From Candidatus Epulonipiscium sp. (GTDB lineage Bacteria; Bacillota; Clostridia; Lachnospirales; Defluviitaleaceae), in the NCBI GenBank assembly GCA_012521175.1, contig JAAYMW010000154.1, positions 1-36,115 of the forward strand: 36,115 bases of DNA, in the 5' to 3' direction. A program made the translations under genes and the position numbers. The notes beneath the pieces were generated by a model. That model had not been told where the DNA came from. It made no database searches and saw nothing but the letters and a program-made list of their open reading frames with translations. Position 1 is the stretch's first letter. Every line of letters begins with the position of its first letter. This document shows, piece after piece, positions 24,253 through 32,100 of this stretch.

Positions 24253-25572
24253 TTATTGCTCAAGTTGGTTTGCCATTGCTTCAGCAAATTCTTCCGGAGA
24301 TATATTGCCCATATAAAGTTCTTGTAATAATGCCAAATATTCTCCTGCGTCTTCTGCTTCCATTAAAGTATCGTACCAGATTGTAAAGGAAGTTGCTTCA
24401 GATGCAAAATTAGCTATCTTCTTAGTAATCGGATTTACTGAACTATCATCATAATCAATTTTCCATGCAGCAATTCCTGCACCATCAAGATAAGCATATT
24501 TTGAAATACTTTTTGCAAGTTCGAATGCTGCTTTAGCTGCTATATCCTTATGAGGTGTAGATGCATTTACCATAAAGGAATCAGTTGCTCCGCCCATAAA
24601 GTCAGTTGCTTTTCCATTTCCGCCTACTGCTGGGAATTGGAATACATCAAAGTCTTCCGGATTTTCTGGATCTGTTTGAAGAGAACCTGCCATCCAGCTT
24701 CCTGTAATGAACATTGCAACGTCGCCATTATAGAACATCGCACTAGCTTCGTCGTTGGATAATCCTGCAGCGCCTTCTGGATATACACCTAAATCAATTA
24801 ATTCTCTCAGTTTTGCAGAAGCTGCGATAAAATCAGGATCATTATAAGTTTGCCCGGATTTTGTAAGTGCTGCTGCTACTTTTTCAGGACCTGCAGATTT
24901 TAATACTAAATTGTCATGAGTCATAGCAATTACCCATGTATCTTTTGCACTGATACCAATTGGAGTGATGCCTTTTTCTTTTAAAGTTTTGCAAACTGCA
25001 ATAAATTCATCCCAATTGGTTGGAACTTGAAGACCATTTTCTTCAAATATCTTTTTATTGTAGAAAACTGCAGATAATGGTGTTGTATAAGTAGCACCAT
25101 ATAATTTTCCATCAAATCTTACATTGGTAAGCGCTGCTTCTGGTAATTCATCTTGATAAGCTCCAAAATAATCATCAAGAGGCAATACCTTTCCTGATTC
25201 TACAAAAGGCTTAGAGAATCCTCCACCCCAAGTATAGAAAATATCAGGAAGTTCGTTTGCAGCAACTGCTGATTTGATTTTTGTTTTGTAGGATTGATTT
25301 TCAAAAGTTTCATGTACAATTTTTACACCTGGATTTGCTGCTTCAAAATCCGCTATTGCTTTGGTATAAGCTGGATGGAATGCATCACTTTCAGTAGCAA
25401 TACTCCAAAGTGTTAATGTAATTTCCTCCGTTGAACCATTGGATGTCGAGCTATTGGATGTTTCAGTGTTTGTTTCATTGGTTTGAGTGTTTTCTTGCTT
25501 TGCGCCACATCCAACAGCAAGGGATGCAGCCATCATAATGCACAATAATAAACTCAAAATTTTCTTTTTCAT
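24253..25572 (-). CDS. Sugar ABC transporter substrate-binding lipoprotein
   Basis: A 439-residue extracellular solute-binding protein of family 1. The signal peptide ends in AVGC, placing the lipid-modified Cys at residue 22. It is followed by a Ser/Thr/Asn-rich spacer (~27-50) that keeps the binding domain off the membrane. EITLTLWSIATES, DFEAANPGVKIVHETF and AMFYNGDVAMFITGSW are typical of sugar-binding members. The track starts at a GTG two codons earlier; the ATG has AGGGGGG nine bases upstream, so I use the ATG. It is the first gene of the sugar operon. A TATAAT-like -10 (25613-25608) lacks a good -35 box, as expected for an activator-dependent promoter. Confidence 0.94.
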   Translation of the reverse strand: MKKKILSLLLCIMMAASLAVGCGAKQENTQTNETNTETSNSSTSNGSTEEITLTLWSIATESDAFHPAYTKAIADFEAANPGVKIVHETFENQSYKTKIKSAVAANELPDIFYTWGGGFSKPFVESGKVLPLDDYFGAYQDELPEAALTNVRFDGKLYGATYTTPLSAVFYNKKIFEENGLQVPTNWDEFIAVCKTLKEKGITPIGISAKDTWVIAMTHDNLVLKSAGPEKVAAALTKSGQTYNDPDFIAASAKLRELIDLGVYPEGAAGLSNDEASAMFYNGDVAMFITGSWMAGSLQTDPENPEDFDVFQFPAVGGNGKATDFMGGATDSFMVNASTPHKDIAAKAAFELAKSISKYAYLDGAGIAAWKIDYDDSSVNPITKKIANFASEATSFTIWYDTLMEAEDAGEYLALLQELYMGNISPEEFAEAMANQLEQ

Positions 25573-25747
25573 AATCACTTTCCCCCCTGAATTTAATTTA
25601 CGATTTGATTATACTCGTTAATAATGCACATTCGAACGGATAATTTTTACTTGTATATGTAATATTTTTATCTATAACCTATAATTTTTTATTAGAAATT
25701 CAGTATAATTTTTATTTCTTTTGTTTTTCTTTAGTGTATTTCTTACT

Positions 25748-25786
25748 AAAAAAACTCCTTTTAGATAAAGTCTTTTATCTAAAAGG
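25748..25786 (-). terminator. Terminator of the DUF2680-like gene
   Basis: A 13-bp stem (CCTTTTAGATAAA with its complement) with a 4-nt loop and a run of T's on the minus strand. It isolates the downstream sugar operon from the gene before it. Confidence 0.88.
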
Positions 25787-25804
25787 ATATTTGAAAACGA
25801 GGGT

Positions 25805-26233
25805 TTATCTTTTCACTTTGTTCTTATGACTTTCTAAGATCTTTTCTTTTATCTTATCTGCTTGTTCCTGGGTAATGATTTTTTCTTTTACTAATTCATC
25901 AAAGTAATTTCTTTTTTCTAATTTCTTTTGCTCAAAATAAGCTCTACGTTCTTCTTTTGTCATTTTTCTGATTTTATCCTTCTCTTGCTTTATCTTTTCT
26001 TCATATTTCTTATTGAACATTTTCCACTTATCCGCTTGTTCCTGTGTAATAATTCCCTGCTCTACCCATTTTTCAACGTTACATCTGTAAAATTTTCTAT
26101 GAGGCTTCTTTACAGATTCTCTTGTAATCGATTGAGCCTCTGGACTAATTTTATTTGTTTCTAATGCAAATACACTAAAACTTGAAGAAAGAAGTAAACT
26201 TGCTGCAACAGCTGTGGCGAGTAGTCTATTCAA
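25805..26233 (-). CDS. Small secreted protein, DUF2680-like
   Basis: A 142-residue exported protein with a signal peptide (cleavage near VFA-LE, residue ~23). The mature part is highly charged and helical, with two copies of a short motif, GIITQEQADKWK and KIITQEQADKIK, about 60 residues apart. The motif '(G/K)IITQEQAD' is typical of DUF2680 and related secreted proteins of unknown role. The start is a TTG with AGGAGG seven bases upstream; no in-frame ATG fits. It is monocistronic with its own terminator. Confidence 0.75.
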   Translation of the reverse strand: MNRLLATAVAASLLLSSSFSVFALETNKISPEAQSITRESVKKPHRKFYRCNVEKWVEQGIITQEQADKWKMFNKKYEEKIKQEKDKIRKMTKEERRAYFEQKKLEKRNYFDELVKEKIITQEQADKIKEKILESHKNKVKR

Positions 26234-26355
26234 TAGACATCCTCCTTTCTTCTCTTAATGTATTGCAGTTATAGTATACCCAATAATTATTACAGATTTA
26301 TTACAATCGGTTTAATGCATTATTTGCATTGGAAAAATTTTTAAAATAATCAAGC

Positions 26356-26386
26356 AAAAAAGGCTGATAAATATCAGCCTTTTTTT
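26356..26386 (-). terminator. Terminator at the end of the citrate synthase-gntR operon
   Basis: A 14-bp stem (AAAAAAGGCTGATA with its complement) and a 2-nt loop with T6 on the minus strand. Its arm includes the gntR stop codon. Confidence 0.9.
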
Positions 26387-27045
26387 AAATACTTCATCAT
26401 ATTTTCCTTAACATTTTTAACATGAAGATTGGTAAGTCTTTCTGCTTCTTCAGGATTTTTGTTTTTGATTGCTTCTAAGATAGCCTTATGTTCTTCGGTT
26501 GACTTTTGTGCACGGCCAGGCGTCGCAATAGACTGCATCCTTACTTTTTGTGCATAGTGATGAAAGTCGGATAATATATGTTTTAATGGCTTACTGTTAG
26601 AGGCTTCATAGATAACTTCATGGAAGCTTGAATCTAATTCATGTAAATGTTCCATATTATTTTTTTCTGTATAAAACTCTGTCAGTTCTATGATTTCTTC
26701 TAACTGCTTTAACTGTTCATCCGTTATTTTTAAAGCCGCCCATCTGGCTGCTAACCCCTCAATCAAGGAACGTATTTCATAAATATCTATAATATCCTGT
26801 TTGCTAATCCCTGAAACCACTGTTCCTTTATTTGGAATAGAAGTAACAAGACCTTCTAACTCTAATTGCTTAAGTGCTTCTCTTACAGGCGTACGACTTA
26901 CGCCTAATGTTTGTGAAATTGCCACTTCCGTTAAAGGTTCTCCAACTTCATATTTTCCTTCTAATATATCTTCCCTTATTTTGTGAAAGACTAAACCTCT
27001 CAGCGAGGATTTATCACTCGCTTCTTTTTGAAGATCAAAATTCAC
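26374..27045 (-). CDS. GntR-family transcriptional regulator (FadR/FCD subfamily)
   Basis: A 223-residue regulator. The N-terminal winged helix (~15-80) has the GntR hallmark ISQTLGVSRTPVREALKQLELEGLV, and the FCD domain (~90-215) has the pattern LDSSFHEVIYEAS that supplies metal or ligand contacts. FCD members respond to organic acids such as citrate, lactate or pyruvate. It is last in the Re-citrate synthase operon, 87 bp after the isocitrate dehydrogenase gene, so it most likely controls that operon through the palindrome at its promoter. The start codon is GTG behind AAAGGAGGA. Confidence 0.92.
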   Translation of the reverse strand: MNFDLQKEASDKSSLRGLVFHKIREDILEGKYEVGEPLTEVAISQTLGVSRTPVREALKQLELEGLVTSIPNKGTVVSGISKQDIIDIYEIRSLIEGLAARWAALKITDEQLKQLEEIIELTEFYTEKNNMEHLHELDSSFHEVIYEASNSKPLKHILSDFHHYAQKVRMQSIATPGRAQKSTEEHKAILEAIKNKNPEEAERLTNLHVKNVKENMMKYLKKG

Positions 27046-27132
27046 CGTAATCCTCCTTTATCCACTTACAACATTTTGCTCTAAGAATCACGTTATCTTT
27101 GAAATGGACAATATTTTCAAAGGAGGCATTCA

Positions 27133-28293
27133 TTATAAAGATTGAATGGTTTCCATAACATAGTCAGCAAATTCCTGATTGGTAGCACCTGTATCTCTTC
27201 CTGTGATGACTAATTTTTTCTCCGTACGGGTGCAGATATCCATTGCTTTGTCCAGTTTCTTTGATTCTTCCACGTATCCGATATGGGAAAGAAGCATGGA
27301 AGCCGCACGAATAATGCTGCTTGGGTCTGCATACTTAGCTCTTCCTTCTTCCACCATTCTGGGTGCTGAGCCGTGAATGGCTTCAAACATAGCATATCTC
27401 TTTCCAATATTCGCACTTCCTGCTGTACCGACTCCTCCCTGGAATTCCGCAGCTTCATCGGTTAAAATATCTCCATAAAGGTTTGGAAGCACAATAACCT
27501 GGAACTGTGTTCTTCGCTTCTCATCCACTAATTTTGCCGTCATAATATCGATATACCAGTCATCCACTTCGATTTCCGGGTAATCTTTAGCAATTTCCTT
27601 ACAAATGTTAAGGAATTTCCCATCCGTTGTTTTTACAACATTCGCCTTTGTTACAATGGTTACTTTCTTCTTTCCATTGGCTCTTGCATAATCAAAGGCT
27701 GCTCTTGCAATTCTTTCAATCCCTTGAGTTGTCATTACTTTAAAGTCAAAGGCAATATCTTCATTGATATGGAACCCTTTAGAACCAAGAACATAAGCAC
27801 CTTCTGTATTTTCTCTGAAGAAAGTCCAGTCAATACCCTGTTCAGGTACTCTTACAGGACGCACATTGGCAAAAAGATCTAATTCTTTTCGCATTGCCAC
27901 ATTGGCACTTTCAATATTTGGCCATGGATCTCCGGCTCTTGGCGTTGTTGTAGGACCTTTTAAAATGACATGGCATTCTTTAAGTTCTTCTAAAACATCA
28001 TCAGGAATTGCTTTATTCACCTTTGCTCTATTTTCAATGGTTAAACCGTCTATTACTTTAAAACGAACTTTTCCTCTCTCTACTTCATCCTTTAGAAGAA
28101 ACTCCAGGATTCTTTGAGCCTGAGCTGTAATAGCAGGACCAATTCCATCTCCTCCAACGATACCTATAACAATTTCATCCAGTTCGCTGTAATTGATAAA
28201 GTCTCCCTGACTTTTCATCATCTCAACTCTTTTTAGCTGTTCTTCTACGAGTTTCCCAAATTTCTCTTTAGCTTCTTGAATAATGTTATCCAT
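27133..28293 (-). CDS. icd: Isocitrate dehydrogenase
   Basis: A 386-residue member of the isocitrate/isopropylmalate dehydrogenase family, which converts isocitrate to 2-oxoglutarate and CO2. GGDGIGP (47-53), the isocitrate-binding SANVAMRKELDLFANVRP (129-146), RENTEGAY and NLYGDILTDEAA are visible; Ser129, Asn131, Arg135 and Arg145 correspond to the isocitrate-contact set. About 40 residues precede the usual start of the fold. The cofactor region reads HGSAPRMVEEG, which has neither the classic NADP Lys-Tyr nor the NAD Asp-Ile pair, so cofactor use is open. The neighbouring aconitase and Re-citrate synthase favour isocitrate over isopropylmalate or homoisocitrate. Confidence 0.88.
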   Translation of the reverse strand: MDNIIQEAKEKFGKLVEEQLKRVEMMKSQGDFINYSELDEIVIGIVGGDGIGPAITAQAQRILEFLLKDEVERGKVRFKVIDGLTIENRAKVNKAIPDDVLEELKECHVILKGPTTTPRAGDPWPNIESANVAMRKELDLFANVRPVRVPEQGIDWTFFRENTEGAYVLGSKGFHINEDIAFDFKVMTTQGIERIARAAFDYARANGKKKVTIVTKANVVKTTDGKFLNICKEIAKDYPEIEVDDWYIDIMTAKLVDEKRRTQFQVIVLPNLYGDILTDEAAEFQGGVGTAGSANIGKRYAMFEAIHGSAPRMVEEGRAKYADPSSIIRAASMLLSHIGYVEESKKLDKAMDICTRTEKKLVITGRDTGATNQEFADYVMETIQSL

Positions 28294-28308
28294 CTATGAC
28301 ACTCCCCT

Positions 28309-30249
28309 TTATTTACCTTCTGCAGCATTTTGGTGTTTAATGAGGTTAATTTTTCCTCCTAAAAGAAGCATTTGTCTTTCTCTTTCAGAAACATCCAAAG
28401 ACATTTCATACTCTGTATTTTGAGTTTTGTTCTTTACAATAACCGTATTGCCGCTTTTAACCTGGTCTATTGCATTTTCTATTTCAAGCTCATCAAACTC
28501 TTGTATTTTATCATAATCTTCAGGATTCTTAAAGGTTAAAGTTAAAATCCCTGAGTTGATCAGGTTTGCCTTATGAATACGCGCAAAGCTCTTTACAAGC
28601 ACTGCTTTAACTCCCAGATATAATGGAGCTAAGGCTGCATGTTCTCTTGAAGAACCTTGACCATAGTTTTCTCCCCCTACAATAAATCCTCCATTGTTTT
28701 CTTTTGCTCTTTTGGGGAAGTCTGAATTACATGGTGTTAAGCAGTATTCAGCCAGATAAGGAATATTGGATCTAAAAGGCAGAAGCTTCGCATTAGAAGG
28801 CATAATATGGTCAGTTGTAATATTGTCTTCAACTTTTATTAAGACTTTTCCGGATACTTCTTCTTTTAATTCAGTGTTGATTGGGAATGGTTTAATATTA
28901 GGACCTTGAATCACTTCTACAGTGGATGGATCTTCTGCCGGAGGTATAATCATATTGTCATCAATCATAAATTCTTCAGGCATCTCTACGTTAATGTTTT
29001 CTTCAAAAGTTCTTGGATCTGTAAGCTTTCCTGTAATCGCACTCACTGCTGCTGTTTCAGGACTTACCAGATATACTCCTGCAGATACGGTACCACAGCG
29101 TCCTTTAAAGTTTCTGTTAAAGGTACGAAGGGACACTGCATTGGTTGCTGGAGCCTGGCCCATACCAATACAAGGACCACAGCCAGATTCTAAGATTCTT
29201 GCCCCGGCAGCAATTAAATCTGCCAATGCCCCATTGGCAGCAAGCATCGTTAATACTTGTTTTGACCCCGGTGCAATCACTAAGCTTACATCCGGATGAA
29301 CCGTTCTTCCTTTTAATATCTTAGCCACCTTCATTAAGTCCATATAAGAGCTGTTGGTACAGCTTCCAATCGCTACCTGATCTACTTTAATACCTTCAAG
29401 CTCTTTAACATCTTTAACATTATCAGGACTGTGGGGTGCAGCAGTTAAAGGCTCAATCTCTGATAAATTAATTTCAATCACTTCATCATATTCTGCATCT
29501 TCATCGGGCTTTAATTCTACCCATACATCTTCTCTTTTTTGTGCTTTTAAGAAAGCTCTTGTTATTTCATCGCTGGGGAATATGGAAGTTGTTGCACCAA
29601 GTTCCGCTCCCATGTTTGTAATGGTTGCTCTTTCAGGAACTGAAAGATTTTTAATACCATCTCCAGTGTATTCAAGAACTTTTCCTACGCCGCCCTTTAC
29701 AGTAAGTCTTCTTAATACTTCCAGAATAATATCCTTGGCAGTTACAAAAGGTTTAAGAGAGCCTGTAAGTTTTACGTTAACGACTTTAGGCATTGTAATA
29801 TAATAAGTTCCTCCACCCATAGCAACAGCAACATCAAGACCTCCTGCTCCAATAGCAATCATACCGATTCCGCCGCCGGTTGGAGTGTGGCTGTCTGAAC
29901 CAAGAAGAGTTTCTCCTGGCACACCAAATCGCTCTAAATGCACCTGGTGGCAGATACCATTTCCAGGTCTTGAAAAATAAATACCATGTTTATGGGCTAC
30001 AGTTTGGATATATTTATGGTCATCAGCATTCTCAAAACCTTGTTGAAGCATATTATGGTCTATATAGGCTACAGAACGTTTGGTTTTCACTCTGTCAATA
30101 TCCATCGCTTGAAATTGAAGATATGCCATGGTTCCTGTAGAATCCTGTGTAAGGGTTTGGTCAATACGAATACCGATTTCTTCACCGGGAATCATTTGAC
30201 CTTCAACTAAATGTGCTTTAAGTATTTTTTGAGTTAAATTTAATCCCAT
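28309..30249 (-). CDS. Aconitate hydratase (short, single-chain type)
   Basis: A 646-residue [4Fe-4S] enzyme that isomerises citrate to isocitrate. The cluster ligands are Cys297 (GSCTNSS) and Cys357/Cys360 (SGCGPCIGMG). GSDSHTPTGGGIGMIAIGAGG (118-137) and the swivel-domain NYGQGSSREHAA complete the active site. It is much shorter than AcnA (~890 residues) and resembles the putative aconitases of Aquifex and clostridia, in which all four domains are on one chain. The gene lies 15 bp after citrate synthase and 15 bp before isocitrate dehydrogenase. A homoaconitase role is less likely because that enzyme usually has two subunits. Confidence 0.92.
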   Translation of the reverse strand: MGLNLTQKILKAHLVEGQMIPGEEIGIRIDQTLTQDSTGTMAYLQFQAMDIDRVKTKRSVAYIDHNMLQQGFENADDHKYIQTVAHKHGIYFSRPGNGICHQVHLERFGVPGETLLGSDSHTPTGGGIGMIAIGAGGLDVAVAMGGGTYYITMPKVVNVKLTGSLKPFVTAKDIILEVLRRLTVKGGVGKVLEYTGDGIKNLSVPERATITNMGAELGATTSIFPSDEITRAFLKAQKREDVWVELKPDEDAEYDEVIEINLSEIEPLTAAPHSPDNVKDVKELEGIKVDQVAIGSCTNSSYMDLMKVAKILKGRTVHPDVSLVIAPGSKQVLTMLAANGALADLIAAGARILESGCGPCIGMGQAPATNAVSLRTFNRNFKGRCGTVSAGVYLVSPETAAVSAITGKLTDPRTFEENINVEMPEEFMIDDNMIIPPAEDPSTVEVIQGPNIKPFPINTELKEEVSGKVLIKVEDNITTDHIMPSNAKLLPFRSNIPYLAEYCLTPCNSDFPKRAKENNGGFIVGGENYGQGSSREHAALAPLYLGVKAVLVKSFARIHKANLINSGILTLTFKNPEDYDKIQEFDELEIENAIDQVKSGNTVIVKNKTQNTEYEMSLDVSERERQMLLLGGKINLIKHQNAAEGK

Positions 30250-30264
30250 CTTCCTTTTCTCCTT

Positions 30265-31644
30265 TTATTCTAATGTTCTATTTAATGCTTTCACTGTCTT
30301 TAAGGTTATTTCCTCTAATTCTTCATCAGTAATCACTGTTACTCTTCCCTCATCGTATTGGGCATCTACCCATTCTTTAACCTTTATTACAATTTCATCT
30401 CTTTTGTTTAATGCTTTATCTCCTCTTAATCCAAAGTAAGCATTAATCCAATGGGCTATTCCAGCAAGGCCGGAAGTATTGGATATCGCTACTCTGCAGG
30501 GACGATTTAAAAGTTTCTCTGTATCAAAGATATTATAAATTTCTTCATTTTTCAAGAGTCCGTCTGCATGAATTCCTGCTCTGGTAACGTTGAAATTCTT
30601 TCCAACAAAAGGTGTCATCGGAGGTATTTTATAGCCTATTTCTTTTTCATAGTATTCCGCTATCTCCGTAATCACTGTTGTATCCATGCCATCAGTAGTA
30701 CCTCGAAGCTGTGCATATTCAATCACCATTGCTTCAAGTGGACAATTTCCTGTCCTTTCACCAATTCCAAGGAGTGAACAGTTAACTCCTGATGCACCAT
30801 AGAGCCACGCCGTAGAAGCATTATTTACCGCACGATAAAAATCATTATGCCCATGCCATTCAATCAACTCAGAAGGAACCCGGGCATAATGTAATAATCC
30901 ATAAATAATCCCTGGAACACTTCTTGGAAGGGTTGCACCCGGAAAGCTGATCCCGTATCCCATGGTATCACAGGCGCGTATTTTCACTGGAATACCCGTT
31001 TCTTTACTAAGTTTCATCAATTCATACACAAAGGGAACAACAAATCCATAAAAATCTGCTCTTGTAATATCTTCTAAATGGCATCTTGGTCTTACACCGG
31101 TCTCCATACACTCTTTAACAATTCCTAAATAATGGTCAATGGCCTGTTTTCTTGTCATGTGCATTTTGTAGAAAATATGATAATCGGAACAGCTGACTAA
31201 AATACCCGTTTCTTTTAAGCCTATTTCTTTTACCATTTCAAAATCTTTTTTGGAAGCACGAATCCAACTGGTCACTTCGGGAAACTCATATCCTCTTTCC
31301 AAACATTTATAGACTGCATCACGATCTTTTTTGCTGTATAAGAAAAATTCACTCTGTCTTATAATGCCTTTAGGTCCTGACAGTTTGTGCAATAAATCAT
31401 AAAGATGAACGATTTGTTCTGTTGTATAAGGCTGCCTTGATTGTTGTCCGTCACGGAATGTCGTATCCGTAATCCAAATTTCTTTAGGCATATTAATTGG
31501 CACATGACGATGATTAAATGCTATCTTAGGAATTTCTTCATAACTAAATAGGTTCCTATATAAATTGGGTTCAGAAACATCCTGAAGCGGAAAAACAAAC
31601 TCAGTTCTTTCTAATAAATGTGTCTTTTCATTAAACTCTAACAT
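30265..31644 (-). CDS. Re-type citrate synthase (HMGL-like family)
   Basis: A 459-residue member of the isopropylmalate/homocitrate synthase superfamily, not of the classic citrate synthase fold. WITDTTFRDGQQS (57-69) holds the metal-binding Asp, HGHND (264-268) supplies the His pair, and GIGERTGNCPLEAM (293-306) is the family signature. The ~50-residue N-terminal extension and FVVPFVYELMKLS match the Re-citrate synthases known from Clostridium kluyveri and relatives. Those enzymes join acetyl-CoA and oxaloacetate with opposite facial selectivity and are oxygen-sensitive. Aconitase and isocitrate dehydrogenase follow at once, which supports citrate rather than isopropylmalate. Homocitrate synthase is the main alternative. 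Confidence 0.87.
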   Translation of the reverse strand: MLEFNEKTHLLERTEFVFPLQDVSEPNLYRNLFSYEEIPKIAFNHRHVPINMPKEIWITDTTFRDGQQSRQPYTTEQIVHLYDLLHKLSGPKGIIRQSEFFLYSKKDRDAVYKCLERGYEFPEVTSWIRASKKDFEMVKEIGLKETGILVSCSDYHIFYKMHMTRKQAIDHYLGIVKECMETGVRPRCHLEDITRADFYGFVVPFVYELMKLSKETGIPVKIRACDTMGYGISFPGATLPRSVPGIIYGLLHYARVPSELIEWHGHNDFYRAVNNASTAWLYGASGVNCSLLGIGERTGNCPLEAMVIEYAQLRGTTDGMDTTVITEIAEYYEKEIGYKIPPMTPFVGKNFNVTRAGIHADGLLKNEEIYNIFDTEKLLNRPCRVAISNTSGLAGIAHWINAYFGLRGDKALNKRDEIVIKVKEWVDAQYDEGRVTVITDEELEEITLKTVKALNRTLE

Positions 31645-31694
31645 ATATTTCCCCCTTAAAAATTCTTATACTTCTCAGCTTAAAACAATCTTAT

Positions 31695-31728
31695 GTATGA
31701 TTGTATACAATTATACTTTATTTGTCAA
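31695..31728 (-). promoter_or_regulatory. Promoter and palindromic operator of the Re-citrate synthase operon
   Basis: On the minus strand TTGACA (31728-31723), 17 nt and TACAAT (31705-31700) form the promoter. The -10 box is one half of the perfect 12-bp palindrome ATTGTATACAAT (31700-31711), and pairing continues outwards to 31695-31716 with one mismatched pair. The TGTATACA-type core fits FadR-subfamily GntR operators, and such a site would block RNA polymerase directly. The GntR gene at the end of the operon is the likely repressor. Confidence 0.8.
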
Positions 31729-31948
31729 TAATATTCTTAAAATTGTATCGTGTATCTTTTTTGTTGCATCAAGCTTCACTTTAAAGAAATAGGCATACTA
31801 TAATAAATTATAAGTTGTCTCTTTTATTTGCTGAAAAGCAGTATTTAAGAGGAATTTAACAAAATCCTCTCCCTTTGATTTATAAATTAAACTTTATAGC
31901 CTCTCGCCAAAATGCATAAGTTAAATTCGTTTCCTTCAAATCATCTTT
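31729..31948. other. Gene-free stretch upstream of the citrate synthase promoter
   Basis: I see no gene. Together with the promoter and the zinc-ribbon remnant this makes up the 31645-32100 gap. A second partial ATTGTAT half-site lies at about 31741-31747, just upstream of the -35 box, and a weak AGAGGA/TCCTCT hairpin near 31849-31871 is the only candidate terminator for the phosphoesterase transcript. Confidence 0.4.
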
Positions 31949-32081
31949 CTATAATATTTCTTTTTCAACAACAATTCTCTTATCTTTGCCACATTTAGGA
32001 CAGTAAAATAGTCTCTCCACAGATCACACATGGAACTTCCATATTTTTAAGTCCATTACATAAGGGACAAATCCATTCCAT
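31949..32081 (-). pseudogene. Truncated zinc-ribbon protein gene (frameshifted)
   Basis: Too short for the ORF track. GAAAGGAG lies seven bases before an ATG that encodes 28 residues starting MEWICPLCNGL, with a second pair in PCVICG, then a stop at 31995. In the +1 frame the text continues as LFYCPKCGKDKRIVVEKEIL to a stop at 31949. Read together this is the beginning and end of a small multi-Cys zinc-ribbon protein whose middle appears deleted with a frame change near a GAGAGA stretch. The strong ribosome binding site and intact four-Cys N-terminal knuckle mean a functional 28-residue peptide is also possible. It lies 20 bp after the phosphoesterase gene, probably on its mRNA. Confidence 0.6.
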
Positions 32082-32100
32082 CTGAATACTCCTTTCTTTA

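Noticed and set aside
25787-25800. cre site in TTGAAAACGAGGG near the DUF2680-like gene end
   Set aside because: Only the left half matches, and it sits between a stop codon and a terminator.
28906-29299. Plus-strand ORFs of 95 and 125 codons opposite aconitase
   Set aside because: Antisense shadows of a highly conserved gene, without ribosome binding sites or family motifs.
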